A stretch of DNA of 64,000 nt from Saccharomycopsis fibuligera x Saccharomycopsis cf. fibuligera. Taxonomy: Eukaryota > Ascomycota > Saccharomycetes > Ascoideales > Saccharomycopsidaceae. Numbering within the stretch: the stretch's first letter is position 1; the number at the start of each line of letters is the position of its first letter. A model generated the notes under the pieces. That model was given only the letters and a program-made list of their open reading frames with translations, had not been told where the DNA came from and did not search any database. Below, in pieces: positions 43,403 through 54,066 of the stretch. Where the stretch lies: assembly GCA_001936135.1 (NCBI GenBank), contig CP012816.1, positions 1,367,501 through 1,431,500 on the forward strand, read 5' to 3'. A program made the translations under genes and the position numbers.

Positions 43403-43652
43403 ATGTTGCCTCCAGGTGTTATCTTAGTTTTCTGCATCATCTTCGTTGTTGGTATGTTTATGTCCTTTTAAGTTATTGCTGGATTAAGTTGTTTCTTTTT
43501 TACGAGTAAGAAGTAACGTGGTTATTTGCAACAATTGCAATACATTTTTATTTTATTTTCAATCTACTAACGAGTTTTTAGCCGTCATTGTTTTCGCTAT
43601 CCAAGTGGCCAAGACCATCAAGAGAAGAAGACAAGCTTTGCAAAACTTTTAA
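43403..43652 (+). CDS. PMP1: PMP1-type plasma-membrane proteolipid, one intron
   Basis: Spliced CDS is 43403-43451 joined to 43582-43652, 39 codons. Exon 1 encodes MLPPGVILVFCIIFVV; exon 2 continues AVIVFAIQVAKTIKRRRQAL and ends QNF. Yeast Pmp1 is 40 residues (MTLPGGVILVF... LQRF) with the same layout: LPxGVILVF start, one membrane span, basic cytosolic tail ending LQ(R/N)F. Pmp1/Pmp2 associate with and modulate the plasma-membrane H+-ATPase Pma1. The gene is below usual annotation length limits and split, so automatic annotation can miss it. Codons are of highly expressed type and a CCAAT-TATA promoter is upstream. Confidence 0.92.
43452..43581 (+). other. PMP1: Spliceosomal intron in PMP1 (130 nt)
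   Basis: Starts GTATGT at 43452, TACTAAC at 43565-43571, ends TTTTTAG at 43581. It splits the codon for the Ala inside the membrane span. Confidence 0.93.
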
Positions 43653-45712
43653 GCGTGCTGATACCATGCTTAGTTTCGCATTAATTTCTGTTTAGCTTTT
43701 TTCTCGTTTTAATCCCCAAGTGTTCATGTTCTTCACTTTTATGCTATTTTCTGAATATAGAAACATTTCAGATTGCTAAAGGTTCTAAAAGTTTGGTGAA
43801 GGTTTTGTCATTTTAAAATACCATCTACAAATTTCCTTTGAGAAATTGACTTATAATAATGGCTGGCTTGCTTTTGTAAAGCGCTCAATATTTGCAAGGT
43901 GTTGTTTGCTTTAGCCGGTTTATGTTTTGTTTGCGTTTGGCCTTTCTCATTTATTTTTAATTTTCTTTTCATACATTCTGAGTGTTAATCCTTTTCTTGT
44001 TTTGTTGAAAGGAATTATTTTACTCTGTTGCTTAATAAAACAATGTTCTTTTAATAATAATTAATGCTGTTGTGTTGTCAATATTAAGTTTGGTTTTGTA
44101 CTGTACGTATGTTTGGTTTAGTGCTGGGGATGTTTGACATAAGCTGCCAAGGACATCGCACCTGAGATAAAACGTAGGATCTGCTTCTCTTCGGTAGTGT
44201 GTTTTTATCACAATAGTTAGAAGTTATCCATAGATATGCCAACTACGACCAAATAGAGCAAACAGCAGCAACAAAAGCTAGCAAGAGAAAAGTTATCCGA
44301 ACTTAGTCTTTCAGCAAGGTGTATCCTTTGTTTTCATCGTTAAGTTTGTTTCACCTCGGGTAATGCCAGCCATAGCTAGTAAAGTAGTTGTACTAATTAG
44401 TAGAATATCCATGGGCAAAGAGCTTATAGCACCATGCTATACCAATGGCTACTTTATTTTTTTTTTTTTTTTTGTTTTTTTTTTTTTTGTTTAATTATAC
44501 AATTCGGCCCGCGATGGATTTCACCGAAAAATGAAACTGAAAAAAAAGACAGATGGGTCGGCCAGGCCAATCACAGGACAGTCGTTCCTGACCTGCGTTA
44601 GCCGCTGCCATATGGAGCTGCAGCACTCACTGCAGCACCTAAAGAAAGCTTTGCATTTCTCCTATTTGGTGCAGTATACCAAACAAATTAGGAAACTACT
44701 GGCTCTTGTAACGGTGCAAATCTGCCTCTTTGTTGAGCCTCAACTTCAGTTATAGTCACCGATAGCAACAGCAATAGGACAATAAGGTTTCTCTATGTAG
44801 TATTGCCTATAAACTTGAGTGGATAGTACAATGAATCCTGCTTCAATTTTCCACCACGTTCGCTAGTGCCAGGTCGCTGAGTGATGTGTTGCGAAAAGCT
44901 AATTGTAGAAGAAACGGCCAAAATGGTATATTCTAGCTATCAGTGCTTTTAAAAGCCTGTCCAAAAGGCAATTTTATCGTAAATCGCCAGCGAACCAAGC
45001 CACTATTACAAGTTCGTCTGAAATTTTTAAGATCTTACCAAGTAAAGTACATTCATATCTTTGGTTACGGTAAAAAGCGCAAGACTATACTTATGGCACA
45101 AAGAGAAATTAAAGAGAAGCAATAATTTAGTTAGATATTCTTTAGAAATTCAGTAACATGAGACTACACAGTCGTTTTTTTTAAAGACAGGTAAAACCTT
45201 GCTTGGTAGAACAGTAGAGCACCAAAGTCAACGGTTCAAAATTGATGGAGTATCATCAATACTAGCCAGAAATCATGCATAATCAATTATTTTCATGGGT
45301 GTGTACGACTCTATCGGTACCATATTGTGTAACTGAAAGCCTATGATGCTGGTATGCCACATAGCTGAATCAAGAACTGCGTTTCATTGGATAACGCTGA
45401 AAAACAGCATTCAAAATATTGGATGCACCCCAACTCTAGCGATTGATTTGAAGCATCCAATAAAAGTTAAATGAGGCGTGAAACAACAGCCAGATTTTTG
45501 TCTAAAGCAGAAATATCATATTGTGGTACCAATATGCATACCATATACTTTTTGCAAAGTAGAAGGAGCTGACTGCAAATTAATTGCAAAAGTTAATTCA
45601 GTTTCATCATCGGAAGCGTAATTTGCCAAAAAATTCCTAAAGTTTAACGAATATCTGTTGGCTACCATACAATAAAAAAAGCAGACACTGGACAGCTATC
45701 TGCTTCAACAGT
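43653..45712. other. 2.1-kb intergenic region
   Basis: PMP1 3' UTR (T-rich) at the left, then no supported gene to the SPC19 stop. An interrupted T tract lies near 44458-44489. Short open frames around 44531-45125 have no recognisable content. Confidence 0.65.
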
Positions 45713-46348
45713 TTAACCTTTCATCACTTGTTGCAATTGAAGCTTTGATACCTGAAATCGTGTTGTATCAATTTCTTCCTGCAACAAATCAATCTGCTCT
45801 TGCTCTTCTTTACTTACTATAAACACCTCTTTTGGTTGTTTTTCCACTTCCTTCTCCCCTTCTTCCTCCTTATCTTCCTCCTTATCTTCTTTGTTATGCA
45901 ATGATAGCAGCTCAGTAACAGCAGTTTCTTTTTCCCGTAAGCTCAAATGGTTGTACTTGACAAACTGTTCCAACCTATTCTGTAATAGTTCTACGAAATT
46001 CATGTAATTTTCTTTTTCTTTTGCCTTCAACTCATTAAGCCTTTCCACTGTTTCAATCAGCGAAAGAATCCTGTTATTTTTTATATTGTTATAATCGTTG
46101 ATTTGTTCATTTATGTAAGAGATTGGGTAGATACGGTATACCTTTTTTGTGTTAATTATCTTTGCAACTCTTTTGAGTTCGTTTCCCGTAGAGTCGTTGC
46201 GGCTGTTATTAGTTCCGTGGTTATGATGATATTGCTGATCTGGATAAAGAATGCGCTCAAGAGATCGTTCACTGTTAGATAGAGACTGGTTACAGCTGTT
46301 GAGAGATGCGACGCAGTCACTGAGTACGTCCAAGTTGTCGGTTTCCAT
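45713..46348 (-). CDS. SPC19: SPC19 DASH/Dam1 complex subunit
   Basis: 211 residues; yeast Spc19 is 165. The N-terminal helix METDNLDVLSDCVASLNSCN matches the Spc19 start pattern (LxxCVxSLxxC). It is followed by LKRVAKIINTKKVYRIYPIS, equivalent to the Spc19 TKRVFRLVPEYD block. Coiled-coil sequence then runs to the end, with an acidic K/E insert (KEDKEEDKEEEGEKEVEKQP) before the last helix. The Dam1/DASH complex forms rings on microtubules and couples kinetochores to depolymerising ends. The extra length comes from a His/Asn-rich insert near residue 45 and the acidic insert. Small size and coiled coil leave some doubt. Confidence 0.75.
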   Translation of the reverse strand: METDNLDVLSDCVASLNSCNQSLSNSERSLERILYPDQQYHHNHGTNNSRNDSTGNELKRVAKIINTKKVYRIYPISYINEQINDYNNIKNNRILSLIETVERLNELKAKEKENYMNFVELLQNRLEQFVKYNHLSLREKETAVTELLSLHNKEDKEEDKEEEGEKEVEKQPKEVFIVSKEEQEQIDLLQEEIDTTRFQVSKLQLQQVMKG

Positions 46349-46653
46349 TCTGTGCCTGAATTTGGTCTAACTTTGCTGAGCAAGACGATATGGTGAGTTC
46401 GGAAAGGTATATATATATATATATATATATAGCATGCTTTGTTTTGATTTTATTTGTGTTGTAAATAATGATTGTAAGCCACAGAGCTCATAACCAAGTA
46501 CGATACAAGTCCGTATTACATATATAATGTTGCTAGGAAATATACAAATGACAGCAAAATAATTCCAAATTCTGCTTAAAAGTTGATTAAAAAATTGTAT
46601 GCCATTTTAAACTATATACCTTTGCGGTTTCAAGAAAGGCTCCTTTAGAGAAT
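46349..46653. promoter_or_regulatory. SPC19 promoter region with TA microsatellite
   Basis: 305 bp between SPC19 and the stop of the upstream gene. It holds a (TA)12 run at 46408-46431, about 60-83 bp before the SPC19 start; it may serve as TATA element and is likely to vary in length. Confidence 0.75.
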
Positions 46654-48396
46654 TCATTTTGCGTTTTCGTCGATTTGTCGTTTGATAAAACCACAAAAAC
46701 TTTCAAAAATTTTTTCGTTAGCCCCAAATTTCCAAAACAAGATTACTTCACCTCTTGGCTCATCATAAAGCAATTGAAATATTGATCTATCGTTTCTTTC
46801 ATGGCAAGAATCTACACTTGAATTGTTTGTATTGCTCGTACTGTCTCCGCTTTTGTCCGTTTCAATTTTTCTTCTCTTTGCCGGCACTATTCCAGTATCA
46901 TCTTTCTCATCTGATTCTTGCTTTGTTATTTTCTGTTGCTGTTGTACCTGATACTGTTGTTCGAGTTTCTTTAATTTTCTTCTATATGCTCTTGACCATA
47001 CATCTCCAGAAACTTCCAAAGTTAACATCATCGTAGTAACGATGCGCGATTTCGAAACATACAAGCTAATCTCACTGGCTTCTAACTTTATGTAGTGCAA
47101 CTTATTCAACACATTTATTTTGAGCAATTCGATAATATCGAAATTAACCTTGTTTTTAGTATACTGCGAAACATCCACCTTAAATGTTGTGAGAAGCCCA
47201 TTTAGCCCTTTGAATTTGGCACTATATTTATGTCCTAAAAAATCTGGAAGATGATAGTGTTGCAAAGACCAAGCTATAATCCATCGCACAATTGGTTTGA
47301 TGGACTTCCGATAATTGTTTGATAGCTCTGCATTATTAAAATTGTTTTCGTTTCCATTATTTGTATTATATTTATCGTTATTGACATTATCAATATTTTT
47401 ATGGTCATCGACGAAAATATGCTCTGTTATTTCTTCAACATAATTAGACCGAAGTACGTCGTTCGAGTCATCGTAGCAACTTGCGCTTCCATGGCTTTTC
47501 TGAAATGCAGGATTTATCTCAAATATACCATAATTGGTTATTCCTTTGGCTCTCAAATATTTCACTATGGATCCCAACGAGGCAAACCTACCAATCATAC
47601 TAGTGAACCACTTGATTGGTTTTCCATTTATAGCTAGTGCTAAACTTTCATCAATCTGTCTAGTTACAAACCCTACTTCACCACCAGGATAAAAAAGCTC
47701 TGAATCTGATGCTATAAGCATAGTATTTTTGATTTTTTGCAAATGACTAGGAGTCTGTTTTTCCGAATTATCGAAAAACGGTGGGTTGCTCATAGTGAAC
47801 CATGTGGTAGTAGGCTGTCTTCCTATATCAACATTTTTCTGCATCCCATGAATGGCTTTTTGAAACTTTTCAAAGTCAAGGATCAGGCCGGCTGAGTCAG
47901 TTTCGACAATTTCAATTCTATTTTTCAAATTTTGGTTTAACCCAACGTTGTGTTTAGCAAGATCAGCAGAAGTTGGGTCACATTCGGTACCAACCATATA
48001 CCAGTTTTGGTTTCTAGACGCACCAAGTAATGCATATATGGCACTAGATCCAGTACCTATATCAACACCAATCACTGCTGAATCCTGCTGATGGCCATTT
48101 TCTGCAGTAAAATGCAACACTCTTCGTATCCATTCAAGATATATGTATCTATTAGGCACCCTTGGACAGAGGTTTTCTGGAGATAGCCGAACCTCAATGC
48201 CGTGATAATCTTTGAGAATTGCGGTCGTCAAGTCCACTAACGCTTGATGATTAGTGAAATTGTATTGTCCATTGCGGATGAAGTTTCCAGCAAGCTTAGG
48301 ATGGGAGGACACTAGTTTTCGAAAATCATAATATAATGCTTCGATAGGTTCGTTCCAATGGATGTTACTTTTGCTATTGCTGTTACATTTGCTCAT
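46654..48396 (-). CDS. METTL16-type U6 snRNA m6A methyltransferase
   Basis: 580 residues. The N-terminal domain has features of METTL16/RlmF: NFTNHQALVDLTTAILKDYH, LCPRVPNRYIYLEWI, the SAM-binding motif IGVDIGTGSSAIYALLG and catalytic NPPFFDNSE. GGEVGFVTRQIDESL and WFTSMIGRFASL follow. The family methylates adenosine in the U6 snRNA ACAGAGA box and, in animals, MAT2A hairpins. The C-terminal ~250 residues are Asn-rich, then hold a conserved-looking block with KAKFKGLNGLLTTFKVD-like features and a K/Q-rich coil before a final IFQLLYDEPRGEVILFWKF. Budding yeast Saccharomyces lacks a clear METTL16, so its presence here is notable. The NPPF motif is intact, so activity is expected. Confidence 0.85.
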   Translation of the reverse strand: MSKCNSNSKSNIHWNEPIEALYYDFRKLVSSHPKLAGNFIRNGQYNFTNHQALVDLTTAILKDYHGIEVRLSPENLCPRVPNRYIYLEWIRRVLHFTAENGHQQDSAVIGVDIGTGSSAIYALLGASRNQNWYMVGTECDPTSADLAKHNVGLNQNLKNRIEIVETDSAGLILDFEKFQKAIHGMQKNVDIGRQPTTTWFTMSNPPFFDNSEKQTPSHLQKIKNTMLIASDSELFYPGGEVGFVTRQIDESLALAINGKPIKWFTSMIGRFASLGSIVKYLRAKGITNYGIFEINPAFQKSHGSASCYDDSNDVLRSNYVEEITEHIFVDDHKNIDNVNNDKYNTNNGNENNFNNAELSNNYRKSIKPIVRWIIAWSLQHYHLPDFLGHKYSAKFKGLNGLLTTFKVDVSQYTKNKVNFDIIELLKINVLNKLHYIKLEASEISLYVSKSRIVTTMMLTLEVSGDVWSRAYRRKLKKLEQQYQVQQQQKITKQESDEKDDTGIVPAKRRKIETDKSGDSTSNTNNSSVDSCHERNDRSIFQLLYDEPRGEVILFWKFGANEKIFESFCGFIKRQIDENAK

Positions 48397-49226
48397 TTGT
48401 AGTGTGTATATGTTCTTTAATGAGATGCAATTGGGGTGCTACTGTTGATGCATGTTAAGCTTGTCGCATTTTCTATTTTTTTTTTTATTTTTTTTTTTTT
48501 TTTTATTTTCTGGTTTTTATTGTTTTGTCATTTTTTCTCAAGGGTGAAAGAAACCAGCCGCGCGGGCGGCATAAATTGTTGTAATGGCTGTCTCAACTAG
48601 AGAGACGTTTTACATTAACCTGGAGCTGAGATCGCCAAGTAAGGCTGGTTTTTAACATTGAAGCATTGACACAAGTTACGCAATTTTCTGCTCTTTGCTG
48701 GATTTTCAAAAGATTTGAAAGATCAAAAGAGCTAAGCTTACAAACGAAGTCAATCAATGAATTTCTCTTCACACTCATTATTTACGATAGTGAAGTGGAC
48801 TGGCTAATAATTTCAATTAAAAACTACAAAACCGTAAACAGCTCAGTCGCACAATTTCATAATTCCTAATGATCTTCTTAAGGTACAGGTCTTCTCTAAG
48901 AAGACAAATGGTATTATAAACTAGTGTTCATTGCGTGTTTTCCGTTTGGACTGAGAATGCATTCAAGGTAATAAGAGAGAAAATCACTCATCAGTGCTTG
49001 AGAAAACGATCACATCGCTCCAAAAAACCATGCCACAACAATTACAGATAAAAGAAAGATTTTGTACGTATTGGCAAAAGTAAACAAAGACAAAATAAAC
49101 GATGATAGAAAAAAATATATATAACAATAAATACCAAAAAACGTGACAGTAGCAATGATAAATCAGCAAATTAGCATGAATCAACTATTGAATCAGTGAC
49201 AATTTGTCTATAAGCCAAAAAAACGG
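48397..49226. other. Intergenic, METTL16 upstream / WRS1 downstream
   Basis: 830 bp with T-rich tract near 48475-48505 just before the METTL16 start region. No supported gene. Confidence 0.7.
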
Positions 49227-50475
49227 CTATTTCTTAGCCTTCTTTTCGCGAGGTTTCACTGGCACCAATCTCTCTTTAACAAAAAATTCAAGCTTGTGTG
49301 GCTTCATAAACTTATCGAGCTCTTCGTCAGTAACTTTAGAACGCTTCTCTTGGAAATCTTTCACGAATACAGTAAGCACATCAATACATTCTTTCTTCAT
49401 TTCACCACTAAGAACCTCACCTTTTCTGTATCTCAAGGCGAGATCATCCAAAAACTCAGTATCTGTTTTAAAAAAACTCAAATATTGGAAGGCAACATCA
49501 ACATCTGGATTACCACCTAATTTACGATGTTCCTCCACGGTAGCCTTACCACCACTGAATGCGTACTTGTTGATTTTCTTTGTGACTTGCTTAGGGGTAT
49601 CGGTCATGAAAATCGCACTAGTATCATCGGAGGCTGACATTTTAGTAGTAGAGCCTTGCAAAGCTGGGAAAAATTTACTATGGAGCAAGGATGGCTTACT
49701 GTACTTAAGCTTGCCCGCCACATCACGACACACCCTGAAATATGGATCTTGATCAATGGCACAAGGAATCAACGCTGGCGCTTTAGCCGGAAGTCCCAAC
49801 ACATCAGGAAATGATGATGGAAATGCGGTGGCAATTTGAATTGAAGCAAAATGAAGTTTACCAATACAATCACTATCTTGGAATCCAAATACTGCTCTAG
49901 CGGTAGATGTAGTGATTTGTCTAGATGTCTTGACAACATTTTCGTAAAAAGCCCCACCCATGTAATCAAGATCAGAAAAAATAAAAGTCTTTTTTGGATC
50001 AAATCCGAGAGAAATAATGTCTCTAGCATTTTCTCTAGCAAAATTTTTCACTTCATCAATGGTTAACTTTGGTTTGAATAAAAATTTCTCGTCATCGGTT
50101 AATTCAATAACTAAAGGAGCATCAAATACTTCTTGTAACCATTTAGTGAACAAAAATGGAACCATATGGCCTAAATGTAACACATTGGAAGGACCACGTC
50201 CAGTATATAAAAAGAATGGTTCACCGTGTTCGTACAAATCCAAAATCTTGCCAAAATCTCTTTCTGAAAAGAAAATTCCCTTCTTGAGAAAATAATGTGG
50301 TTCTTGGCCAGTTACTTGCTTGAAGCGATCCAAAGTTTCATTGCTAATAGCACGGGTACCAAATTGTTCAATGAGTTTCTCGTAATCAATGCCTTGAGCT
50401 TCACCATCGACCACCGCACCTTCCACCTCCCATGGTGTCACTTTTTGCGCTGCAGCAGCAGTGCCTTCAGCTTTT

Positions 50476-50507
<32 letters not shown>

Positions 50508-50588
50508 TTGTTTAGCGGTGCTGGCGGAGGCAGAGTTGGAGCCAATGTCAAGCTTTTCAACTTTTTGTGTCACTTCTTCAGCGCTCAT
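49227..50588 (-). CDS. WRS1: Cytosolic tryptophanyl-tRNA synthetase with polyQ N-terminus
   Basis: 453 residues; yeast Wrs1 is 432. Class I synthetase motifs are present: HIGH-like HLGHMVPFLFTKWLQ, and KMSAS (SSTTKMSASDD-like context). Also seen are TPWEVEGAVVDGEAQGIDYE near the start and QDPYFRVCRDVAGKL, typical of the eukaryotic/archaeal TrpRS. It charges tRNA-Trp. Between residues 25 and 40 is a run of 12 Gln, mostly pure CAG codons (plus strand CTG array at about 50479-50514), absent from the usual family. The C-terminus is basic (KPREKKAKK). No mitochondrial presequence is seen, so cytosolic. Confidence 0.96.
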
Positions 50589-51010
50589 TGTTATAAGGTA
50601 TTTGTATTTTTTAAGTTGACTAAACTCTGCTTTTCACAATCTTCTCAATGACTTTTGATACCTGCAATTACTATGTTGAATTTTTTTTTTTCAGTTGAGC
50701 TGATCGCTAGTAATGCGATTATGGGAAAAAGTATTAAAAAATTATCATGTGATTGTGCATCCTTACATTATTCAAAATGAAGACACCCAGACACCATAAC
50801 AATGGGTTGTCTATTTCTTCAATATCCAGTCGCTAATTTACAAGGAAATGTCATAATGATGGAAACTACATAAAAATAGTGGTCAGGGCGAAAACAGTCA
50901 TGTATTACTCATAAAACATAGGTGTATAAGATGCTTTCAGTGAAGTAAAGAATCAATTTGTTCAACAAATGTATAGCATTTATAGTCTCATCTAGCACAC
51001 ATCAACCAGC
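50589..51010. other. Intergenic, WRS1 upstream / TES1 downstream
   Basis: 422 bp, A/T-rich, no gene seen. WRS1 promoter and TES1 3' UTR are expected here. Confidence 0.75.
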
Positions 51011-52315
51011 CTAAAGCTTTGACGAGATAGCCCCGTGAGTTGGCAAAACCCTCCTAGCATCCTTATTGCCAATTACACAAAATGCTTCTTGACTTACTAA
51101 AGCCACCAATTCACCATAGCAGTTATGTATTGCCATTTTGAGCAACGCTCTACCCTTTTGCATTTTGACTATTTGGCATTTGGCAAAATGCCAATCATGC
51201 ACTGTGGTTTGGTGCTTTGATTCCTGGAAGTAGATCGAGTGATCCAAGCTGATCTTGAACACCTCGGCGCCATATTCATAGCCCAATAGCAAAGGGGCAC
51301 TGATGATGAAATTATGGTCGGAGATATAGGACAATGCAAGCTGGTAAAAGTATGGGACATCAGCTTTGCCACTATTACTGCTACTGGTACCATCGACAAC
51401 TGAATAATCCACCGATGGTTGCTTCACTCTAACCCAGAAGCAGATACTTCGGTTTGAAACTGTATCATTGCTTAGCTTTTCCACCCCATTAGCATCTTTC
51501 TCATTCTCAAAGATGTAATTTCCTGGCCTGAAATTGTGCGGAGATAGAATATCTAGAGCATTGATCTGTTGAAAATACTTATCTTGATCAGGCACATAGC
51601 ACAAGTCGCCGTTGCTATCCCGTACACTTTTTGCTTGCAAATTGAATTTGTTGCCAAACTTGGCAAACGGATTGTCTATTGGGCTGTCGTTGCTGCTGCC
51701 GATATTGGGGATGGGGCTAGGAAAGATAACTGGCTGCGGGCCCACTTCCTCGGGCTTGTTGGTGTGTTTCCACATGAATGTGTAAACTGCAGTGAAAACC
51801 AAATTATGCTGGTCTTGGTCCTTGCCACCTTGATTCGTACTATTATTGCCATTATTATTCTTATTATTCTTATTATTACTATGGTTATTGTTATCTTTGT
51901 TAGCGCTTTGATATGCTCTCACTTGACGATGCTTGCAGTTCTTGCCATCTCTGAGTATCTCCACAACATATTTTACCTTGTAAGCGCTTTTTGTTCCAGC
52001 AATGAAGACTGAATTAAAGCCGCTGCAGTAGTACTCTTCATAAGGAATGGTTTCATAGGCTGCGGCAAGTGCCTGATATACAAGACATCCGCCAAAAGAG
52101 TTACCATACCTGATGTTTCCCGTCATGACGTGAAGCATGCGCTTGTTTTGGTAAAGGTACTGGTACTGATCATGGCTAATAGCCTCGAGCTCCATGTCGT
52201 GCTGAAGTTTGGATATTTGGTGACATGACAGTTGTCGTGATTGAGATTGAGGTTGTGGTTGTATTTCTTTGGTGGGCATGGTGATGTTCTGCAATTTTTT
52301 TGGTAAAATTGGCAT
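51011..52315 (-). CDS. TES1: Peroxisomal acyl-CoA thioesterase (TES1-like)
   Basis: 434 residues; yeast Tes1 is 349. It shows the double hot-dog layout of the TesB/Tes1 family: the first half has YGNSFGGCLVYQALAAAYET, then FNSVFIAGTKSAYKVKYVVE and GKNCKHRQVRAYQS; the second half has YISDHNFIISAPLLL, SLDHSIYFQ and WHFAKCQIVKMQKGRALLKM. The C-terminus is SSKL, a canonical PTS1. It hydrolyses acyl-CoA to free acid and CoA in peroxisomes during beta-oxidation. A Gln/Pro-rich N-terminus and an Asn-run insert (around residues 140-170) account for the extra length. Family members in yeasts of this group often occur as several copies. Confidence 0.88.
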   Translation of the reverse strand: MPILPKKLQNITMPTKEIQPQPQSQSRQLSCHQISKLQHDMELEAISHDQYQYLYQNKRMLHVMTGNIRYGNSFGGCLVYQALAAAYETIPYEEYYCSGFNSVFIAGTKSAYKVKYVVEILRDGKNCKHRQVRAYQSANKDNNNHSNNKNNKNNNGNNSTNQGGKDQDQHNLVFTAVYTFMWKHTNKPEEVGPQPVIFPSPIPNIGSSNDSPIDNPFAKFGNKFNLQAKSVRDSNGDLCYVPDQDKYFQQINALDILSPHNFRPGNYIFENEKDANGVEKLSNDTVSNRSICFWVRVKQPSVDYSVVDGTSSSNSGKADVPYFYQLALSYISDHNFIISAPLLLGYEYGAEVFKISLDHSIYFQESKHQTTVHDWHFAKCQIVKMQKGRALLKMAIHNCYGELVALVSQEAFCVIGNKDARRVLPTHGAISSKL

Positions 52316-54066
52316 TCAAACAGCTCTCAAACAGCTCTCAAATGGGAATATTGTGTTCGGTTCACCGGTGTATATATCAGCATATGACAGCTTAAGCGAG
52401 AACGCGGGGGCGGCAGGCACGATGTATGTGAAGACAGATGTAAGACAACTAGTGGCTGATAAAACAAGAAACAGTAGAACACCACGAAAGTCTAGAAGGA
52501 AAAAAGAAAAGATTTTTACAGAAAACAGAGAATATAGAGATTTATATATTTTGTGTTTTAGGGTTCCGTATAATAGACTCATTAACGCTAGGGCTAGGGC
52601 TAGGGCTGGGGCTGGTGCTGCAAGTGGCTATTGCAAGCATTACTTATATACGTACTATACAGTGTAGCGCTCGCCGATTGTGGCAAACGCTGCCGACTTG
52701 TTGAAGCTGGGTTGTTATGGACTAATTAGTTACGTTTTTCGCCGAACCAGTTTACTGGGGCTACTTCGAGAGCAACCATTCGAAATTTAAGGTGCAATCC
52801 ATGCTAATCCATGCTACGGAAGCTAAGTCTGTGTTCCTCGTAAATTTAGGGACACTATAGTGCTGCAGCGCCGCGATTAATCTGCTTATAAAGGAATGAT
52901 GTCAAGGGTAATGAGATGTATATAAATGCTCTACGATCCACCGCCTCACTTCATGATATGCTTGGCCCGTATACCGATTCATTTTGATATGTATTTCAAC
53001 ACAAAAAGCACGGGTCATCCTACAAAGAAAACTATAAGGATTATCGCAGGTACAATATACGAGACGATTGCTCAATTTTCAAACACCGAAAATCCGTCAT
53101 AAACAACACGGCGTGTATATGCGGATACTGGTTATATGAAACTTGAGATTCAAATTCTAATTAAGTTAATGGTTAAAATTCATGCAAGTAATTAATAACT
53201 ACCATAGCGTATCTAGGGTATTGTTGTAAAGGAAGAGGTATGTTACGTCAGCAGTACAGTATGTGTTTTTTTGAAATTTACGAACCATGAAATGAAAATC
53301 TCCTGCATGTATGCAGGAAACTTGCAAAAGTTCCCATTTCGGTAATTCTGACAGCTGTTGTTTACCATGTGAACTTTAACATCCGATATATTGTGGAAGA
53401 CCTGAACGATAATATATGATCAATCCTTAAAGAAAACAGCCCAAAACGTAAAGCAAAATCTAAAAATAAAAGTTATGAGGAGTCCTCTAGACCAACACCC
53501 CTACCATCCTCAACAAAAGAAACGCAAGATGAACAGTATAAGATAGCAAGAGCAAATAAAAACAGTAGTTCGAAATGAAAGAGAGAAATAAAAAAATAAA
53601 ATAATGCTTTAAATGGGACAGCATTACCATACAGAATAATCTGCATTGTCTCATATCAACTAAAACCAAAAACAAGGAAAAAAAGAAGAAAAAAAAGAAA
53701 AGGACTGGTACAAAAAAAGGAAAATTAGGCAAAAATGACAATGAAAGCAACCAGAAATGATGAAAATAAAAAAGGATAACATCGTAGTAATAACAAGAAG
53801 AAAGACAGAAAAAAGCATAATGTAACAAATACAGCGAAAACAGCTGTTGTAAAGGAGATTTAAGGAAAACATGAAAAACATAAGAAATAGAAGAAAAAAC
53901 AGCATTCAAAAGAAAAGAAAACAGCACTTTAAACTATGAAAAAATAATAACAACCTTAAATAATTGATGCAAATCACAATAAGAAATAAAAGCTTTAAGT
54001 GAAAAAAAGAAAAGCAAAATACAAAAAAAGAGAGAAATAAAACCACACAGTAGTCCTGAGATCCGC
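52316..54066. other. 1.75-kb intergenic region
   Basis: Holds the TES1 promoter, with a TTAGGGTT (Tbf1-type) near 52557-52564 and a GGGCTA hexamer array at 52586-52612. No gene is supported; the right part from 53,450 is A-rich and likely includes the 3' UTR of the PWWP gene. Confidence 0.65.
52586..52612 (+). repeat. GGGCTA hexamer array
   Basis: CGCTAGGGCTAGGGCTAGGGCTGGGG: four related six-base units decaying to GGGGCTGGTGCTG. Resembles a telomere-type hexamer but is short and internal. Confidence 0.8.

Noticed and set aside
44531-44755. 74-codon frame at 44.5 kb as a small gene
   Set aside because: No start context, motif or conserved pattern; codon use unlike the genes nearby.
52586-52612. 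Internal telomere-like repeat
   Set aside because: Only about four decayed hexamers; telomeric units in this clade are usually longer; simple microsatellite is enough.
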